Source: Paracoccaceae bacterium (GTDB taxonomy: Bacteria > Pseudomonadota > Alphaproteobacteria > Rhodobacterales > Rhodobacteraceae). From it: a stretch of DNA of 64,000 nucleotides. Location: positions 172,136 to 236,135 of the forward strand of contig JAWPMR010000001.1 in NCBI GenBank assembly GCA_033344815.1, given 5' to 3'. This document shows, in pieces, positions 19,196-29,176 of the stretch; within the stretch, counting starts at the first letter, position 1, and each line of letters opens with the position of its first letter. The position numbers and the translations under genes were made by a program. Under the pieces are notes generated by a model, which saw nothing but the letters and a program-made list of their open reading frames with translations, was not told where the DNA came from and ran no database searches.

Positions 19196-19798
19196 ATGCC
19201 CAAATCCTATTCCTTTTCCGCCCGTGTTTTGGCCATGGCTGCACCGATGGCGCTGCTGACAAGCCTGGCGGTGGCACAGTCGGATACATCCTCGGACAGT
19301 TCCACAATTGCAGATGAATTAAGCCTCGGTGAAGTGACACCGAAGGTGGGTGAAACCTATATCAAAGAAAAATTTGGCGATTGGGACATGCGTTGCATCA
19401 AAACCGAAGATGGCGAGGATCCTTGTCAGATGTATCAGCTTCTGGCAGATGAACAGGGCTCTCCCATATCGGAATTCACGCTGTTCAAGCTGCCCGAAGG
19501 AGGGCAGGCTCAGGCCGGGGCAACCGTTGTCGTGCCGCTTGAAACGTCCTTGGCATCTCAGTTGACCATGAAGATTGATGACCAACCGGCAAAACGCTAC
19601 CCGTTTGCTTTTTGCAATCAGGTCGGCTGTTACGCTCGGATCGGCTTGACGGAAGACGACGTCAATCAACTGAAACAAGGCAACCAGGCTCTGTTGACGA
19701 TTGTGCCGATTGTGGCCCCCGATCAGCGGGTTAATGTCGCCTTGTCTCTGAGCGGGTTCACGGCCAGTTTCAATGTGGTCTCGATCATTGAGCAGTGA
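19196..19798 (+). CDS. invasion-associated locus B (IalB) family protein
   Basis: The 200-residue exported protein has a signal peptide (VLAMAAPMALLTSLAVAQ) and the IalB domain: FGDWDMRCIK, DPCQMYQ, and the paired cysteines of FCNQVGCYARIGL. IalB proteins are widespread in Alphaproteobacteria and their role in free-living species is unknown. The start at 19196 has GGAG upstream and gives a proper signal peptide; a longer frame from 19082 does not. Confidence 0.85.
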   Translation: MPKSYSFSARVLAMAAPMALLTSLAVAQSDTSSDSSTIADELSLGEVTPKVGETYIKEKFGDWDMRCIKTEDGEDPCQMYQLLADEQGSPISEFTLFKLPEGGQAQAGATVVVPLETSLASQLTMKIDDQPAKRYPFAFCNQVGCYARIGLTEDDVNQLKQGNQALLTIVPIVAPDQRVNVALSLSGFTASFNVVSIIEQ

Positions 19799-19825
19799 TG
19801 GACGCGTGACATGCTGACGGCTGGT

Positions 19826-21034
19826 CTATACCCGTCGTAAGGCCAGCACAGCATTCATGCCCCCAAAAGCGAAGGCATTTGAAATTGCCACTTTGATCTT
19901 TGCATCACGGGCGGTATTGGGCACAACATCCAACGCGCATTCCGGGTCTGGTTCCTCATACCCTATGGTTGGCGCGATGATGCCGTCGCGTAACGCCATG
20001 ATACAGGCCAACAGTTCTACCGCGCCGGTGCCCCCGATCAAATGCCCGTGCATCGATTTGGTCGAGCTGATCATCAGGCTGTCGGCATGTGGACCAAAAA
20101 CATCTGCCACAGCTGCGCATTCGGTTTTGTCATTGGCCGCCGTACCCGTGCCATGGGCGTTGATGTAGCCTACGTCTTCCCGGTTGATCCCACCATCCGC
20201 CAAGGCCCCGGACATCGCGCGCGCAGCGCCATTTTTTGACGGCATAACGATGTCGCTGGCGTCCGAAGACATGGCAAACCCAGCCACTTCGCACAGGATA
20301 TCCGCACCGCGCGCCCGTGCGTGTTCAAACTCCTCAAAGACAAATACGCCTGCGCCTTCGCCTTGCACCATGCCATTGCGGTTTGCCGAAAACGGACGAC
20401 AGGCATCGCGCGACATGACGCGCAATCCTTCCCATGCTTTGACGCCGCCAAAGCACAACATGGACTCCGATCCCCCCGTCACCATGGCCGGGGCCATGCC
20501 CGAACGGACCATGCTGAAAGCCTGCGCCATCGCGTGGTTGGAGGACGCGCAGGCGGTCGACACAGTGAAGGAAGGCCCCTTGAGATTGTGTTCCATGCTG
20601 ACGTGGGAGGCGGCTGCATTATTCATCAACTTTGGCACTACAAAAGGATGAACGCGGTTTTTGCCGTCCTCATAAACCGACCGGTAGTTATCATCCCACG
20701 TGCTGACACCGCCCCCCGCCGTGCCTAGCACGACGCCAGATTTCGCTGCCAATTCACCGCTGAAGACCAGACCGGATTGATCGATCGCTTCCTTCGCGGC
20801 GGCAAGTGTGAACTGGGTGAAGCGATCATATAGCGACATCTGTTGGCGGTTATAGCGGCCTTCAGCTTCAAACCCGCGGACCTGCCCACCAATCTGGATC
20901 GACAGGCGTTCGACATCGCGCAAGGCCAGCGGTCCAATCCCGCATACACCTGCTTGCATGGATGCCATGGTTTCGACCACATCATGCCCAAGGGCGTTGA
21001 TGGTGCCGGCGCCAGTGATCACCACGCGTTTCAT
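19826..21034 (-). CDS. beta-ketoacyl-ACP synthase (FabF-like)
   Basis: The 402-residue condensing enzyme carries the Cys-His-His set: Cys162 in STACASSNHA, His294 in NAHGTGT, and Lys326/His331 in KSMHGHLIGGTGAVE. It starts seven bases after a dedicated acyl carrier protein and ends the operon with lpxD and an L,D-transpeptidase. The context suggests it extends an acyl chain for lipid A or another envelope lipid rather than serving bulk fatty acid synthesis. That is inference; similar extra synthase/ACP pairs in rhizobia make very-long-chain acyl groups of lipid A. Confidence 0.88.
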   Translation of the reverse strand: MKRVVITGAGTINALGHDVVETMASMQAGVCGIGPLALRDVERLSIQIGGQVRGFEAEGRYNRQQMSLYDRFTQFTLAAAKEAIDQSGLVFSGELAAKSGVVLGTAGGGVSTWDDNYRSVYEDGKNRVHPFVVPKLMNNAAASHVSMEHNLKGPSFTVSTACASSNHAMAQAFSMVRSGMAPAMVTGGSESMLCFGGVKAWEGLRVMSRDACRPFSANRNGMVQGEGAGVFVFEEFEHARARGADILCEVAGFAMSSDASDIVMPSKNGAARAMSGALADGGINREDVGYINAHGTGTAANDKTECAAVADVFGPHADSLMISSTKSMHGHLIGGTGAVELLACIMALRDGIIAPTIGYEEPDPECALDVVPNTARDAKIKVAISNAFAFGGMNAVLALRRV

Positions 21035-21041
21035 CTGCTCT

Positions 21042-21299
21042 TCAACTCTGTTCGTCTTTCAGACGTTCTATTCCGGCGATAATCGAGGCCACGGTGGAAA
21101 CATCAAAATCGGACTCCGTTGGTGCATTCGCATTGAAAGGCACGGAGATATCGAAGGCCTCCTCAATGGAAAAGATACTTTCCACCAACCCCATGCTGTC
21201 GATTCCCAGATCCTCCAACGTGTGGTCCAAAGCTACATCAGAAGGTTCAAGGAGGGCTTGTTCCGCGATGATGGAAATGACCCTGTCTTTGATGCTCAT
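21042..21299 (-). CDS. acyl carrier protein (dedicated)
   Basis: The 85-residue acidic protein has the phosphopantetheine attachment site DSMGLVE with Ser35. It is not the housekeeping AcpP, whose neighbours would be fabD-fabG-fabF. It lies between lpxD and a ketoacyl synthase, so it probably delivers a special acyl chain to that synthase or to LpxD. Confidence 0.9.
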   Translation of the reverse strand: MSIKDRVISIIAEQALLEPSDVALDHTLEDLGIDSMGLVESIFSIEEAFDISVPFNANAPTESDFDVSTVASIIAGIERLKDEQS

Positions 21300-21329
21300 C
21301 CGCCCTGCCCCTCAATACGCTCGCGCAAT

Positions 21330-22430
21330 TCAGTCATCCGAACCCGATTTGAACACCGCCTGCTTCAAGGCAGCTACATCCCGCATCAGACGTGGCAAAC
21401 GCCGCATCGCCTTATAGGATTCCATCTGTGTTTCCATCTTTGTTGCGGGTGAACCAAGAATTGTCCGACCTGCCGGGACGTTGGAGAAAATCTTGCTGGC
21501 ACCGCCTGCAATCACACCGTCGCCAATGAAGATATTGTCGCTGACACCAACCTGCCCGCCCAGGACCACGTTGTTGCCAACACGCACTGACCCGGCGATG
21601 CCGACCTGTCCGCAAATCAGGCAATCATTGCCGACAATACAATTGTGTCCAATCTGGACGAGATTATCAATTTTCGTACGATCCCCCACTTTCGTGTCCC
21701 GGATGGTCCCGTAGTCAATTGTCGCGTTTGCACCCACTTCGACATCATCACCTATGGTCACCGCCCCCAAAGAATGAATGCGCCGCCAGGATTGCGCCTG
21801 AGCGTCCTGTTGATCGCCAAGGCTGGCGCGCGCGGCTTCCACCCCGGATGTATCAGGTGTCGCAAATGAAAAGCCGTCGCCGCCAATGCGCGCGCCGGGT
21901 TGTGCTATGAACCCATCTCCTATGCTCACACGCGCGCCAATGGACACGGCCTCGCGCAGATAGGTGTTTTGTCCAAGTGTCGCGTTCCAACCAATAAAAC
22001 ACTGTGGGCCAATGATGCTGCCTGCGCCGATGCGGGCCCCCGCCGATATCACTGAAAATGGCGCGACACTGACGCCCTCGCCCAGTTCAGCTGTGGGATC
22101 AATGATGGCGCTGGGATGAACGCCGGCTTGATACCCCTGCCCTTGATCCAGCAGGCGCGTCAGCCCTGACATAGCGTATCGGGGTCTTCTGGGGACAATC
22201 GCCGCCTTGAGGCCAAGCGCTTGCCAATCCGCGCCTTGCCATAGCAATGCAGCCTGTGCATCACCCGCGCTCAAAGCTTCGGCATAGGTCTTGCTTGTGG
22301 CGATGGCGAGATCATCAGATCCGGCGTCTTTCGGCTCGGACGCCCGCGCAATGCGGAGTGACACGTCACCAAAGGCATCCGCCTCAAGGGATGCTGCAAT
22401 CTCCGCGACGCTGTAACTCGTCTCCGCCAT
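21330..22430 (-). CDS. lpxD: UDP-3-O-acylglucosamine N-acyltransferase
   Basis: The 366-residue enzyme adds a hydroxyacyl chain to UDP-3-O-acylglucosamine in lipid A synthesis. An N-terminal uridine-binding domain is followed by hexapeptide repeats of a left-handed beta helix. His262 in LVQIGHNCIVG matches the catalytic histidine, and there is the usual GGDGFSFA segment. It lies 30 bases after the transpeptidase gene and upstream of ACP rather than in the standard lpxD-fabZ-lpxA cluster, so a second copy may exist elsewhere. Confidence 0.93.
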   Translation of the reverse strand: MAETSYSVAEIAASLEADAFGDVSLRIARASEPKDAGSDDLAIATSKTYAEALSAGDAQAALLWQGADWQALGLKAAIVPRRPRYAMSGLTRLLDQGQGYQAGVHPSAIIDPTAELGEGVSVAPFSVISAGARIGAGSIIGPQCFIGWNATLGQNTYLREAVSIGARVSIGDGFIAQPGARIGGDGFSFATPDTSGVEAARASLGDQQDAQAQSWRRIHSLGAVTIGDDVEVGANATIDYGTIRDTKVGDRTKIDNLVQIGHNCIVGNDCLICGQVGIAGSVRVGNNVVLGGQVGVSDNIFIGDGVIAGGASKIFSNVPAGRTILGSPATKMETQMESYKAMRRLPRLMRDVAALKQAVFKSGSDD

Positions 22431-22463
22431 GGCGATTTGCCCTCATGCTATTCACGGTTCGAT

Positions 22464-24077
22464 TTAACCCTGAACAGCGCGCAATGCCACCCCTGCTTTG
22501 GACAGTGCATCCCAAATTCTGGCATCACGCCCATAGATGTCGCGACGGAATTCGGTGCGTCCTTTCCCATCCACAAAAGCTGTGCGGTAAATAATATGCA
22601 CAGGTACCGGGCTCTCGAGGTTTACCTGCTGCTCTTTGCCGGTTGCCAATTTGGCCTGAAACAACCCTTGCGGATCATTTGTCTGCTTGGCCAACAGCGC
22701 ATAGGCAAAGTCAAAGGGATCCGCCAGGCGGATGCATCCGTGACTGTAGGCACGGGTCTCGCGCGAAAAGAGGTTTTTGGCCGGTGTGTCATGCAAATAG
22801 ATATTGTGTGGGTTGGGGAACATGAATTTCACCAGACCCAATGCATTGCCACGGCTGGGTGGCTGGCGCATGGCAAAGGGAAATGACCGTGCCGTGAATT
22901 GGGTGAAATCGACCGCGCCACGGTCAATTCGGCGACCCTGACGGTCGGTGATCTCAATATGGTTTACGGCATTCGGGTCCTTTTGCAATTCCGGCAGGTA
23001 TTCCTTGGTCACAATGGAACGCGGCACATACCAGCTTGGATTGATGACCATGAACTCCATCACATCAGAGAATTCCGGAGATTGGCGCGCTGCCTCTCTG
23101 TGACCAATCACGGAACGTGTTTCAAAGGTCACCTTGCCATTGTCGATGATCTTGGCGGAGAAATCCGTGAGGTTCACCTCGACATGGCGCCGCCCGCGTT
23201 CTTGATTGAGCCAGCGTTCGCGCTCCATGGCAACGATCACCGACTGTAGCCGGGTCTGCACGGACGTATTGATTTCAGCCATCGTTCCGGGACCGGCAAC
23301 ACCGTCTTGCGCCAGGCCGTGGCTGCGTTGGAACTCCTGTATTGCAGCAGTCATTTTGGCATCATACGCCTGCCCGGCATTGCGCTTCATGTAACCCATG
23401 CGCATCAGACGGTCGCGCAATGCAACCACAGCAGCGCCTGAAGCGCCCGGTTTCAGGGTCTTGGAGGGCACCGTCTGACCCCAGCCGCCCTGCGCGAGCA
23501 ATCGTTCCAGGCGCAGTTTTTCTTTCATCAATCCAGCATACTCAGAAGTCGTCGGGGCCAGCGCGCGAAAAAACCCTTTGGGCGATGATTTGACAAAATT
23601 CACCAGGTAGGACGTGCGATCCCGATACGGCACCTTGCGCACAATGGCTTTGTCAACGCGGCCGGGGATCAGCACGCCTGTCTGAATGTCGCGGGCGTAT
23701 TGCAGGAAAACACGGCTGATTTCGACCTCAACCAATCCGATGTCGCGCGGACTGCGTGCAGCTTTCATTTTTGCCTGAAGCCCGGCCACGTCATAGCGCG
23801 CCGCCGGCAGCCCGTGGTCCTCTGCGGATTTCAGCGCGTCTATCAGGGCGCTGCGCCGATTGCGGTCACGTCCATTGCCCGTCCAGATGCCTTCGTAACC
23901 GTTGGATTTGTAAAAGGCCGAAATGTCCTTGTCCCGCGCAGATGCCTCCGCCACCGCTTGTTTGAAGGCGACACCCTGCGCCTGAACAGGAGGTGTCAAA
24001 ATCAAGGCTGACAGCACGAAGAATGCGCCAATCAGAAGACCGAGACATGAGCGGTTGCACTGAACCAAAATCGACAT
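22464..24077 (-). CDS. L,D-transpeptidase, YcbB/LdtD type
   Basis: The 537-residue protein has an N-terminal signal anchor (LLIGAFFVLSALILTPPVQAQ), a peptidoglycan-binding repeat near residues 205-260 (LKPGASGAAVVALRDRLMRMG) and a YkuD catalytic domain with HDTPAKNLF and SHGCIRL, where Cys448 is the nucleophile. It forms 3-3 peptidoglycan cross-links in the periplasm. It is the first gene of the lpxD-ACP-synthase operon and faces a MepK-like gene, echoing the adjacent ycbB-ycbK pair of enterobacteria. Confidence 0.93.
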   Translation of the reverse strand: MSILVQCNRSCLGLLIGAFFVLSALILTPPVQAQGVAFKQAVAEASARDKDISAFYKSNGYEGIWTGNGRDRNRRSALIDALKSAEDHGLPAARYDVAGLQAKMKAARSPRDIGLVEVEISRVFLQYARDIQTGVLIPGRVDKAIVRKVPYRDRTSYLVNFVKSSPKGFFRALAPTTSEYAGLMKEKLRLERLLAQGGWGQTVPSKTLKPGASGAAVVALRDRLMRMGYMKRNAGQAYDAKMTAAIQEFQRSHGLAQDGVAGPGTMAEINTSVQTRLQSVIVAMERERWLNQERGRRHVEVNLTDFSAKIIDNGKVTFETRSVIGHREAARQSPEFSDVMEFMVINPSWYVPRSIVTKEYLPELQKDPNAVNHIEITDRQGRRIDRGAVDFTQFTARSFPFAMRQPPSRGNALGLVKFMFPNPHNIYLHDTPAKNLFSRETRAYSHGCIRLADPFDFAYALLAKQTNDPQGLFQAKLATGKEQQVNLESPVPVHIIYRTAFVDGKGRTEFRRDIYGRDARIWDALSKAGVALRAVQG

Positions 24078-24381
24078 GAAAACCCCGTCAGTTTAGATAT
24101 TTTCCACGTGTGTGAACATCCAAATTGACCCTGTCCAATAACATTTCAGTTTTCTGTCAAAGAAAGACAAAAATGATGCAACGGCGCATCTGCTGTGCGC
24201 CATTTACCACGAAACGAGCCGAATTGGCGGTATTTTGCCTAAAATTGCCCCTAAATAACCGATCTGTCGTTCAGTACTTGGTTAACAATCGCGGCTATGA
24301 AATAACCATGTTGCGTCTGGGGAAGAGATGACACCCTCGTGTAACATCACGGGCAAAGGCAGAATACGGGGCGAAAACCAA
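24078..24381. promoter_or_regulatory. divergent upstream region, transpeptidase and MepK-like gene
   Basis: This 304-base AT-richer stretch must hold both divergent promoters. A GGCGCA/TGCGCC hairpin lies near 24185-24203 without a T run. No gene is seen. Confidence 0.4.
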
Positions 24382-24951
24382 ATGACGATCGACAGCTCAA
24401 TGAGTATGTCCCGCCGTGCACTTTTGAGTGCGTTCGCGGCGACGGCAGTAACGGCAGCACCAACATTTGCGAACGCAGCAGGTTTCTTGCGAGGCGGTGG
24501 AGATATTCGACGCGTTCGGATGTATTCGGGTCGAACTGGCGAGCGGATCGACATGATCTACTGGATCGAAGGCAAATACGTTCGAGAAGCTGTCAAGGAA
24601 ATCAACCACTTCATGCGCGACTGGCGCACTGATGGCATAAAGTCCATGGATTTGCGCACAATCGACATCATGTCTGCAGCGCACAACCTTTTGGACGCAT
24701 CAGAACCGTATATGCTGCTGTCTGGCTATCGCAGTCCGCAGACAAACGCGATGTTGCGGTCACGTAGCCGTGGCGTTGCCAAGAACTCCCTCCATGTCAA
24801 AGGGCAAGCTGCAGACTTGCGGTTGTCGAGCCGATCTGTATCACAGATTGCTAATGCTGCGCGCGCATGCAAAGGCGGCGGGGTTGGTAAATACTCTCGC
24901 TCGAATTTTGTTCACATGGATTGTGGCGTGGTGCGCACGTGGGGTCGCTGA
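24382..24951 (+). CDS. DUF882 / MepK-like peptidase
   Basis: The 189-residue protein has a twin-arginine-like signal (MSRRALLSAFAATAV) and an M15-type zinc peptidase fold: LSGYRSPQTN, SLHVKGQAADLR (His and Asp ligands) and NFVHMDCG (His ligand). MepK/YcbK relatives cut 3-3 cross-links made by L,D-transpeptidases, and such an enzyme is encoded divergently next to it. Twin-arginine export would mean folding before translocation. Confidence 0.87.
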   Translation: MTIDSSMSMSRRALLSAFAATAVTAAPTFANAAGFLRGGGDIRRVRMYSGRTGERIDMIYWIEGKYVREAVKEINHFMRDWRTDGIKSMDLRTIDIMSAAHNLLDASEPYMLLSGYRSPQTNAMLRSRSRGVAKNSLHVKGQAADLRLSSRSVSQIANAARACKGGGVGKYSRSNFVHMDCGVVRTWGR

Positions 24952-25689
24952 GCCGGGCACGTTCTGCGATAAATTTACCATGTATGCAGCCCTAAGGGCC
25001 CTTCTTGTCGCATGATAGGCAACAGTAAAAAACGAGACTTTTCGTTTTGAAGGCCGGCGTAAGCTGAAGTAATCAATTGTCGGCCAACTCGGCAGCCACG
25101 TGACACGCTTAGAATGCCGACGGCTGCGCATTCGAAAACGTATTTGTTGATTGCGCGCGTTCGTTATCACAGAAGGCTGTGCAATTGTTGTCAACGATGG
25201 CACCGGCCACGATACAGGTTGCCGATCATCGGACTCTGAATCTGATATGGGTTCGACTTGTCGCACAATCTGCGCTTGATCGTTCTTCGTAAAGTGCGTT
25301 TTGCATCCCCGACCCGTAGACTAGCCGTGCTATTCGTCCAAGTGCTCCTGCGTCTACCAAACGCGCACCGCGCTGAAGCGTAATATATTCGTCTTGATGT
25401 TCCCGCGCACTTCAAACAATTCGACTGCAATTTTGGGCAATAGTTTTTTTGCGCTTGTCTCACAATTCGCCGTTTCCAACACGCGCACCTGCCCAAGAGT
25501 ACTAATACATGCGCGTTGGTTAGTTAATCACAGTCAATAGGTGTTCAGACTTCGCGCATCTTTATATTGAGCTGAACGCCCTTTTGTTGGTTTCTCTGCA
25601 ATAAAACAAATGTTGCACCGCCCTGTTGGGTCAACGTGAACCTGCTGTATTTTTCCGGAAGCCTTTTGGCAGTCAGAATATTGGGATTT
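24952..25689. other. gene-free stretch before an IS remnant
   Basis: Short frames on both strands have no recognisable protein character. It marks the left edge of the decayed region that runs to about 35.4 kb. Confidence 0.45.
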
Positions 25690-26495
25690 GGCAAAGAAGC
25701 GCTTTGGGAAGGGACGTCCGAACGAATTATATGCACGTGCCGTGTTTATGGGTTTGGAAAAGAGAGTGAGTATCAAAGTCGTCAAGCGGCGCTTTCATCT
25801 GTTTTGCGGAAAGTTGAATGCGACCGAGACAGCCTTCGGATTTGGATTAAACCGCACGAGACGGTCATTGGCGCCCACATTGAATTAGCGATAGCCGAGC
25901 GTGATCGCATCAGGGAACCAGAACGCAATAACCGTCGAATATGAAAGGCTTACGAGATCCCTAAAAATGACCTCCTCTAATTTTGCTTAGGCGGAGATCG
26001 ACCGCCCGTTGCGCAAAAAATTGCCTTCATTGAGGAACACCGCGATCAATGCGGAGTGGCGTTGATGTGCGGCGGTCGACAAAGTGCCCGGTCCACTTTT
26101 CATGAAAATCTGGCCGTGGACCATGATCCTGAACGAGTCTTGGATCGCGTCAATCGGGAGGCCTGGCTGCGCGATGCGTCAAAGCGGGTTTGGGAATAAA
26201 AACTGTCTGTCTGAGGGGCGCGCAAACTGTGGTATGCGATGAAACGGGCAGGCTTTGGTATGGCCCGCTGCACCGTTGAAAGGGTGATGCGCGACATGGG
26301 CAGAGACGGCGTTCAGCGCGGCAGACAGGCCAAAACCACGCACGGCCAACTTGCCGGGTTCTGCCTCGTACACGGCGAACTCGCCTTTTCGCGTATCAGG
26401 ATCTGGCCCACTTTGGGTGCCCGATTTTACAGGCCTGTCCGCATGGCTCGAATTTGGCTATGTGGCTTTCGATATCGACAGTTTTTGCCCACCGG
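25690..26495 (+). mobile_element. degraded IS3-family insertion sequence
   Basis: Fragments of both transposase frames are present in order. OrfA: EYQSRQAALSSVLRKV then RDSLRIWIK, and RIREPERNN, with a frameshift near 25760 and stops near 25940 and 25980. Junction: AEIDRPLRK before an A6 slippery run at 26015-26020. OrfB: KIAFIEEHRDQCGV, GARKLWYAMKRAGFGMARC, VERVMRDMG, with two in-frame stops near 26198-26213, then after a shift WVPDFTGLSAWLEFGYVAF holding the first catalytic Asp. Similarity ends near 26495 before the second Asp and the Glu. The element cannot move on its own. Terminal repeats were not found. Confidence 0.8.
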
Positions 26496-27035
26496 ATCGT
26501 TACCTGAAAGGCGGCGACGTCCCAAATCACCTGGTTCGTCCCCGATGCTTAGGATCAGGCCGATTACGCTCGCCGCCCTGCTGAACAGCGCCTGCCCCCC
26601 TCTGATCGCGGCTGCCAATATGTATGCATCAACTCATCCGAAAGACAGCGCACGACCAGGAGAAGCCTTGCGTCGTCAGCCCTGGTGATTCATCGAACAC
26701 CGCGCTTGCCAAAACGACATTCGATCTGCCCTTAACCCAGGTCATCATTCGCGGGGGAGCACGGAAATCAAAAACCAAGTCGCATTGTAAACGCGCAAAT
26801 GGGGTTATGGGGTCAACACGTACCAAGCTAAAATGTCTCCAGCAATACCGCAGGGGGGCGCAGCAAATGAAGCCATGCGGCCGTGTTGCGTTTAGACATT
26901 GGAGCAACAGTAGGGAACGCCCAGAATGTTCGCCGACCCGTCAGATAAGGTCACAATAGGCTGTGGGCTTCGGGTTGGCTTCCGACAATTGGCCAAGACA
27001 ATCAGATGTCGGCACACTTAGCGAAAAGCGGAAGG
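26496..27035. other. gene-free stretch after the IS remnant
   Basis: Frames of up to about 110 codons exist on both strands, but none has recognisable features. This is probably eroded DNA. Confidence 0.4.
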
Positions 27036-28031
27036 TCAGCACTTAGCTACATCAAAACATGGTGCGACTTTCGTTCCTGGAAACTCTAACCTGCGATCCC
27101 TAATGCCCTGAAGCATCAGGTTCACAAGCTCAACCTCATCATCTCGAACAGTAACCAGCATCACGTGATCCTCGGACAGTCCCTTCTCGGGAAACTGCTC
27201 GCCGCCGGTTGTAGCGAGTTGGATGTAGTCTCGTCCGTAACGCTCTCGGTGCTCGTAGAAGTGCTCATGGCCGTTGAACACCGTATATTGCATGTCCTTC
27301 AACGCCGCCTCTAACCTATGAAACTCGGTTTCTTCGGCTTCCCATGCCGGCTTGTGGGTGATGACAAAAGTATGGCGGACGTCACCATTCGATGCGACCG
27401 CGTCAACAAAGTAATCACCCTGAGCCCTGCTGATCGCGCCTGTTGTCCGCTCAGGGCTTTGAGCATAGGGCGTTTGAGCGAAGGCTTGAGGTCCGTCCGA
27501 TTTGTAAATCTCTACAGATTCTGCCCGCTGATTAGCGATGATTTCACGCCGTTCTGCTGTCATATCTTCGGTATCCAGCACCAGAAAGAGAACGTCTTTG
27601 AACCGGAAATGGTAATAATACGGGCCATAGCGTTCGGCCCAGACTTCACGTTCCAGAGCGCTGGAGAGGTCGTGATTTCCGCCTACGTAAATGACCGGAG
27701 CGCCGATCAGGGAGGCACGACGATCAAAATCCTCCCATTCAGCAATCAGTTCTTCCCGAGTGCCGCCACCTTCGATCAGGTCGCCCACGCTGATCACAAA
27801 CTCAGGCCGCAGCAATGCCATCTGGCGCGCGGCAATTTCAAAGATGTCATCTCTTTCGCCGCCCGTCAGGTCCGAGTGAAGCACAAAAGACAAATCGCTT
27901 GGATCATTGGCTTTCAGCCTTTGAGTCCATGGGGTGGCTTCCCCGAAAATGGGGCTCTCAAAGGATTGTGCCGTGACGCCGGAAGCGCAAAATCCGACCA
28001 CCACGGCAACTATCGCCAGACCATAGACCAT
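27036..28031 (-). CDS. exported calcineurin-like metallophosphoesterase
   Basis: The 331-residue protein has a signal peptide (LAIVAVVVGFCASGVTAQ) and metallophosphoesterase blocks GDLIEGG, GGNHDL, VITHKP and NGHEHFYEH. The first block reads LHSDLTGG, so the usual D-x-H metal-binding pair is altered (Thr in place of His). Its ATG overlaps the stop of an upstream broken amidohydrolase frame (TGATG), so the two were once co-translated. The substrate is unknown. Confidence 0.8.
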   Translation of the reverse strand: MVYGLAIVAVVVGFCASGVTAQSFESPIFGEATPWTQRLKANDPSDLSFVLHSDLTGGERDDIFEIAARQMALLRPEFVISVGDLIEGGGTREELIAEWEDFDRRASLIGAPVIYVGGNHDLSSALEREVWAERYGPYYYHFRFKDVLFLVLDTEDMTAERREIIANQRAESVEIYKSDGPQAFAQTPYAQSPERTTGAISRAQGDYFVDAVASNGDVRHTFVITHKPAWEAEETEFHRLEAALKDMQYTVFNGHEHFYEHRERYGRDYIQLATTGGEQFPEKGLSEDHVMLVTVRDDEVELVNLMLQGIRDRRLEFPGTKVAPCFDVAKC

Positions 28032-29110
28032 CAGCTTTCCTCCAAGTCTTTTCTGTAAATCAAACCGTTCCTCATGATCACGTCAACAATCTCTTCGTAA
28101 TCGATCAATATTTCTGTTCCTTCTAAAGGGATGCCGCTGACCCACAAGGTATCCGAGAAAGCGCCTGCATCGATGGCTCCAAAAGGACCGTCCCGACGAG
28201 GGTTCAACTCACCGATCATGGCCAGAAATTCGGCCTTTATCGAGGTCGCGCTACGAAGGGACCCCATAGTCGTACTGTATTGCTCCAGACAGGTTAAATC
28301 CAGTGCCGCAGCAAAACGGTTTTTCCAGGCGCCGAACTGATCTTTTCGAATTGCGGTTCACTAGTCGAACTCTTTCATCGGGCGTGTGTGGTCGTCGAGC
28401 CCCTCTTTAGCTGTAAAAAACTCTTTGCTGTTAGGATCACATAGAAAAGCCACGACTTCCTGTGGAAGTTGGAGGCCTTGGCAACCGGGCATAAGGAAAG
28501 TGTTTTTGTTATGCAGGACTTTTGCCGCCGCTTCGGTCATAGGTGTGCCGTGTTCGAACACTCATGACATTTTGCATCGCACGAATAACTAATGCATCAC
28601 CATCGGCGTGCACCGCAACATAGGTGCCGTTTCCAGCACCCTCCCCCGTCGCAACGCGGAACTCTTGAGCAGCTTACCGAAACTTGCAGAGCGGGTCGAT
28701 GCTGGATGACAGGCCGCCGCCTGTAATCACTTTGATCTAAACTGCGCCGCGCCCAAGAGCCTTGCGCTCTGCGCGCTCCAACTCTGCCGGATAGTTCGCA
28801 GCAAACGAGAAAAGCTCGTAGACCGGCGATTTATACTTTTCCGTATTTCGGTGCGGGTCGTTGTTCTGGCGAAACGCTCCGTGCCCTGAAATTGGAACGA
28901 AAACAGGGATTGATCAGTGGATGCGTGGCCCCCGATCCTACCGTCTTCGATAGCGTGGTGCACGTCCATGCAAGGACGATCGATGTCACGCAAGGTAGTC
29001 CCGACACGCCCAGATAATCGTCAGTTTCCGCAGCCGCGGCGACGCCGATGTAGGAGACATCGTGCATGTCGACCCAAGTCGTCGCACCAAATGACAGCAT
29101 AAGGTGGCTA
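28031..29110 (-). pseudogene. broken metal-dependent amidohydrolase (imidazolonepropionase-like)
   Basis: Reading the minus strand across frames gives the parts of one amidohydrolase in order: LSFGATTWVDMHDVSYIGVAA near 29095; HGAF, SPVYELFSF and VITGGGLSS further on, with stops in between; GTYVAVHADGDALVIRAM near 28620; then, after a frameshift at about 28565, VFEHGTPMTEAAAK; and finally LRSATSIKAEF and SGIPLEGTEILIDYEEIVDVI, ending at 28031. The N-terminal HxH part is missing. An intact relative lies at 38820-40229. Its last frame still overlaps the phosphoesterase start. Confidence 0.75.
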
Positions 29111-29176
29111 GTGGCGCCGGATCAGTCAGTTTTTGTGATTGTTGCGTAGCAGAACTTCTCGCAATGCGCACAAGAT

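Noticed and set aside
26629-26907. A 92-codon minus-strand frame (LVRVDPITPFARLQCD...)
   Set aside because: It looks somewhat protein-like but matches nothing I recognise and has no start signals; left as eroded DNA.
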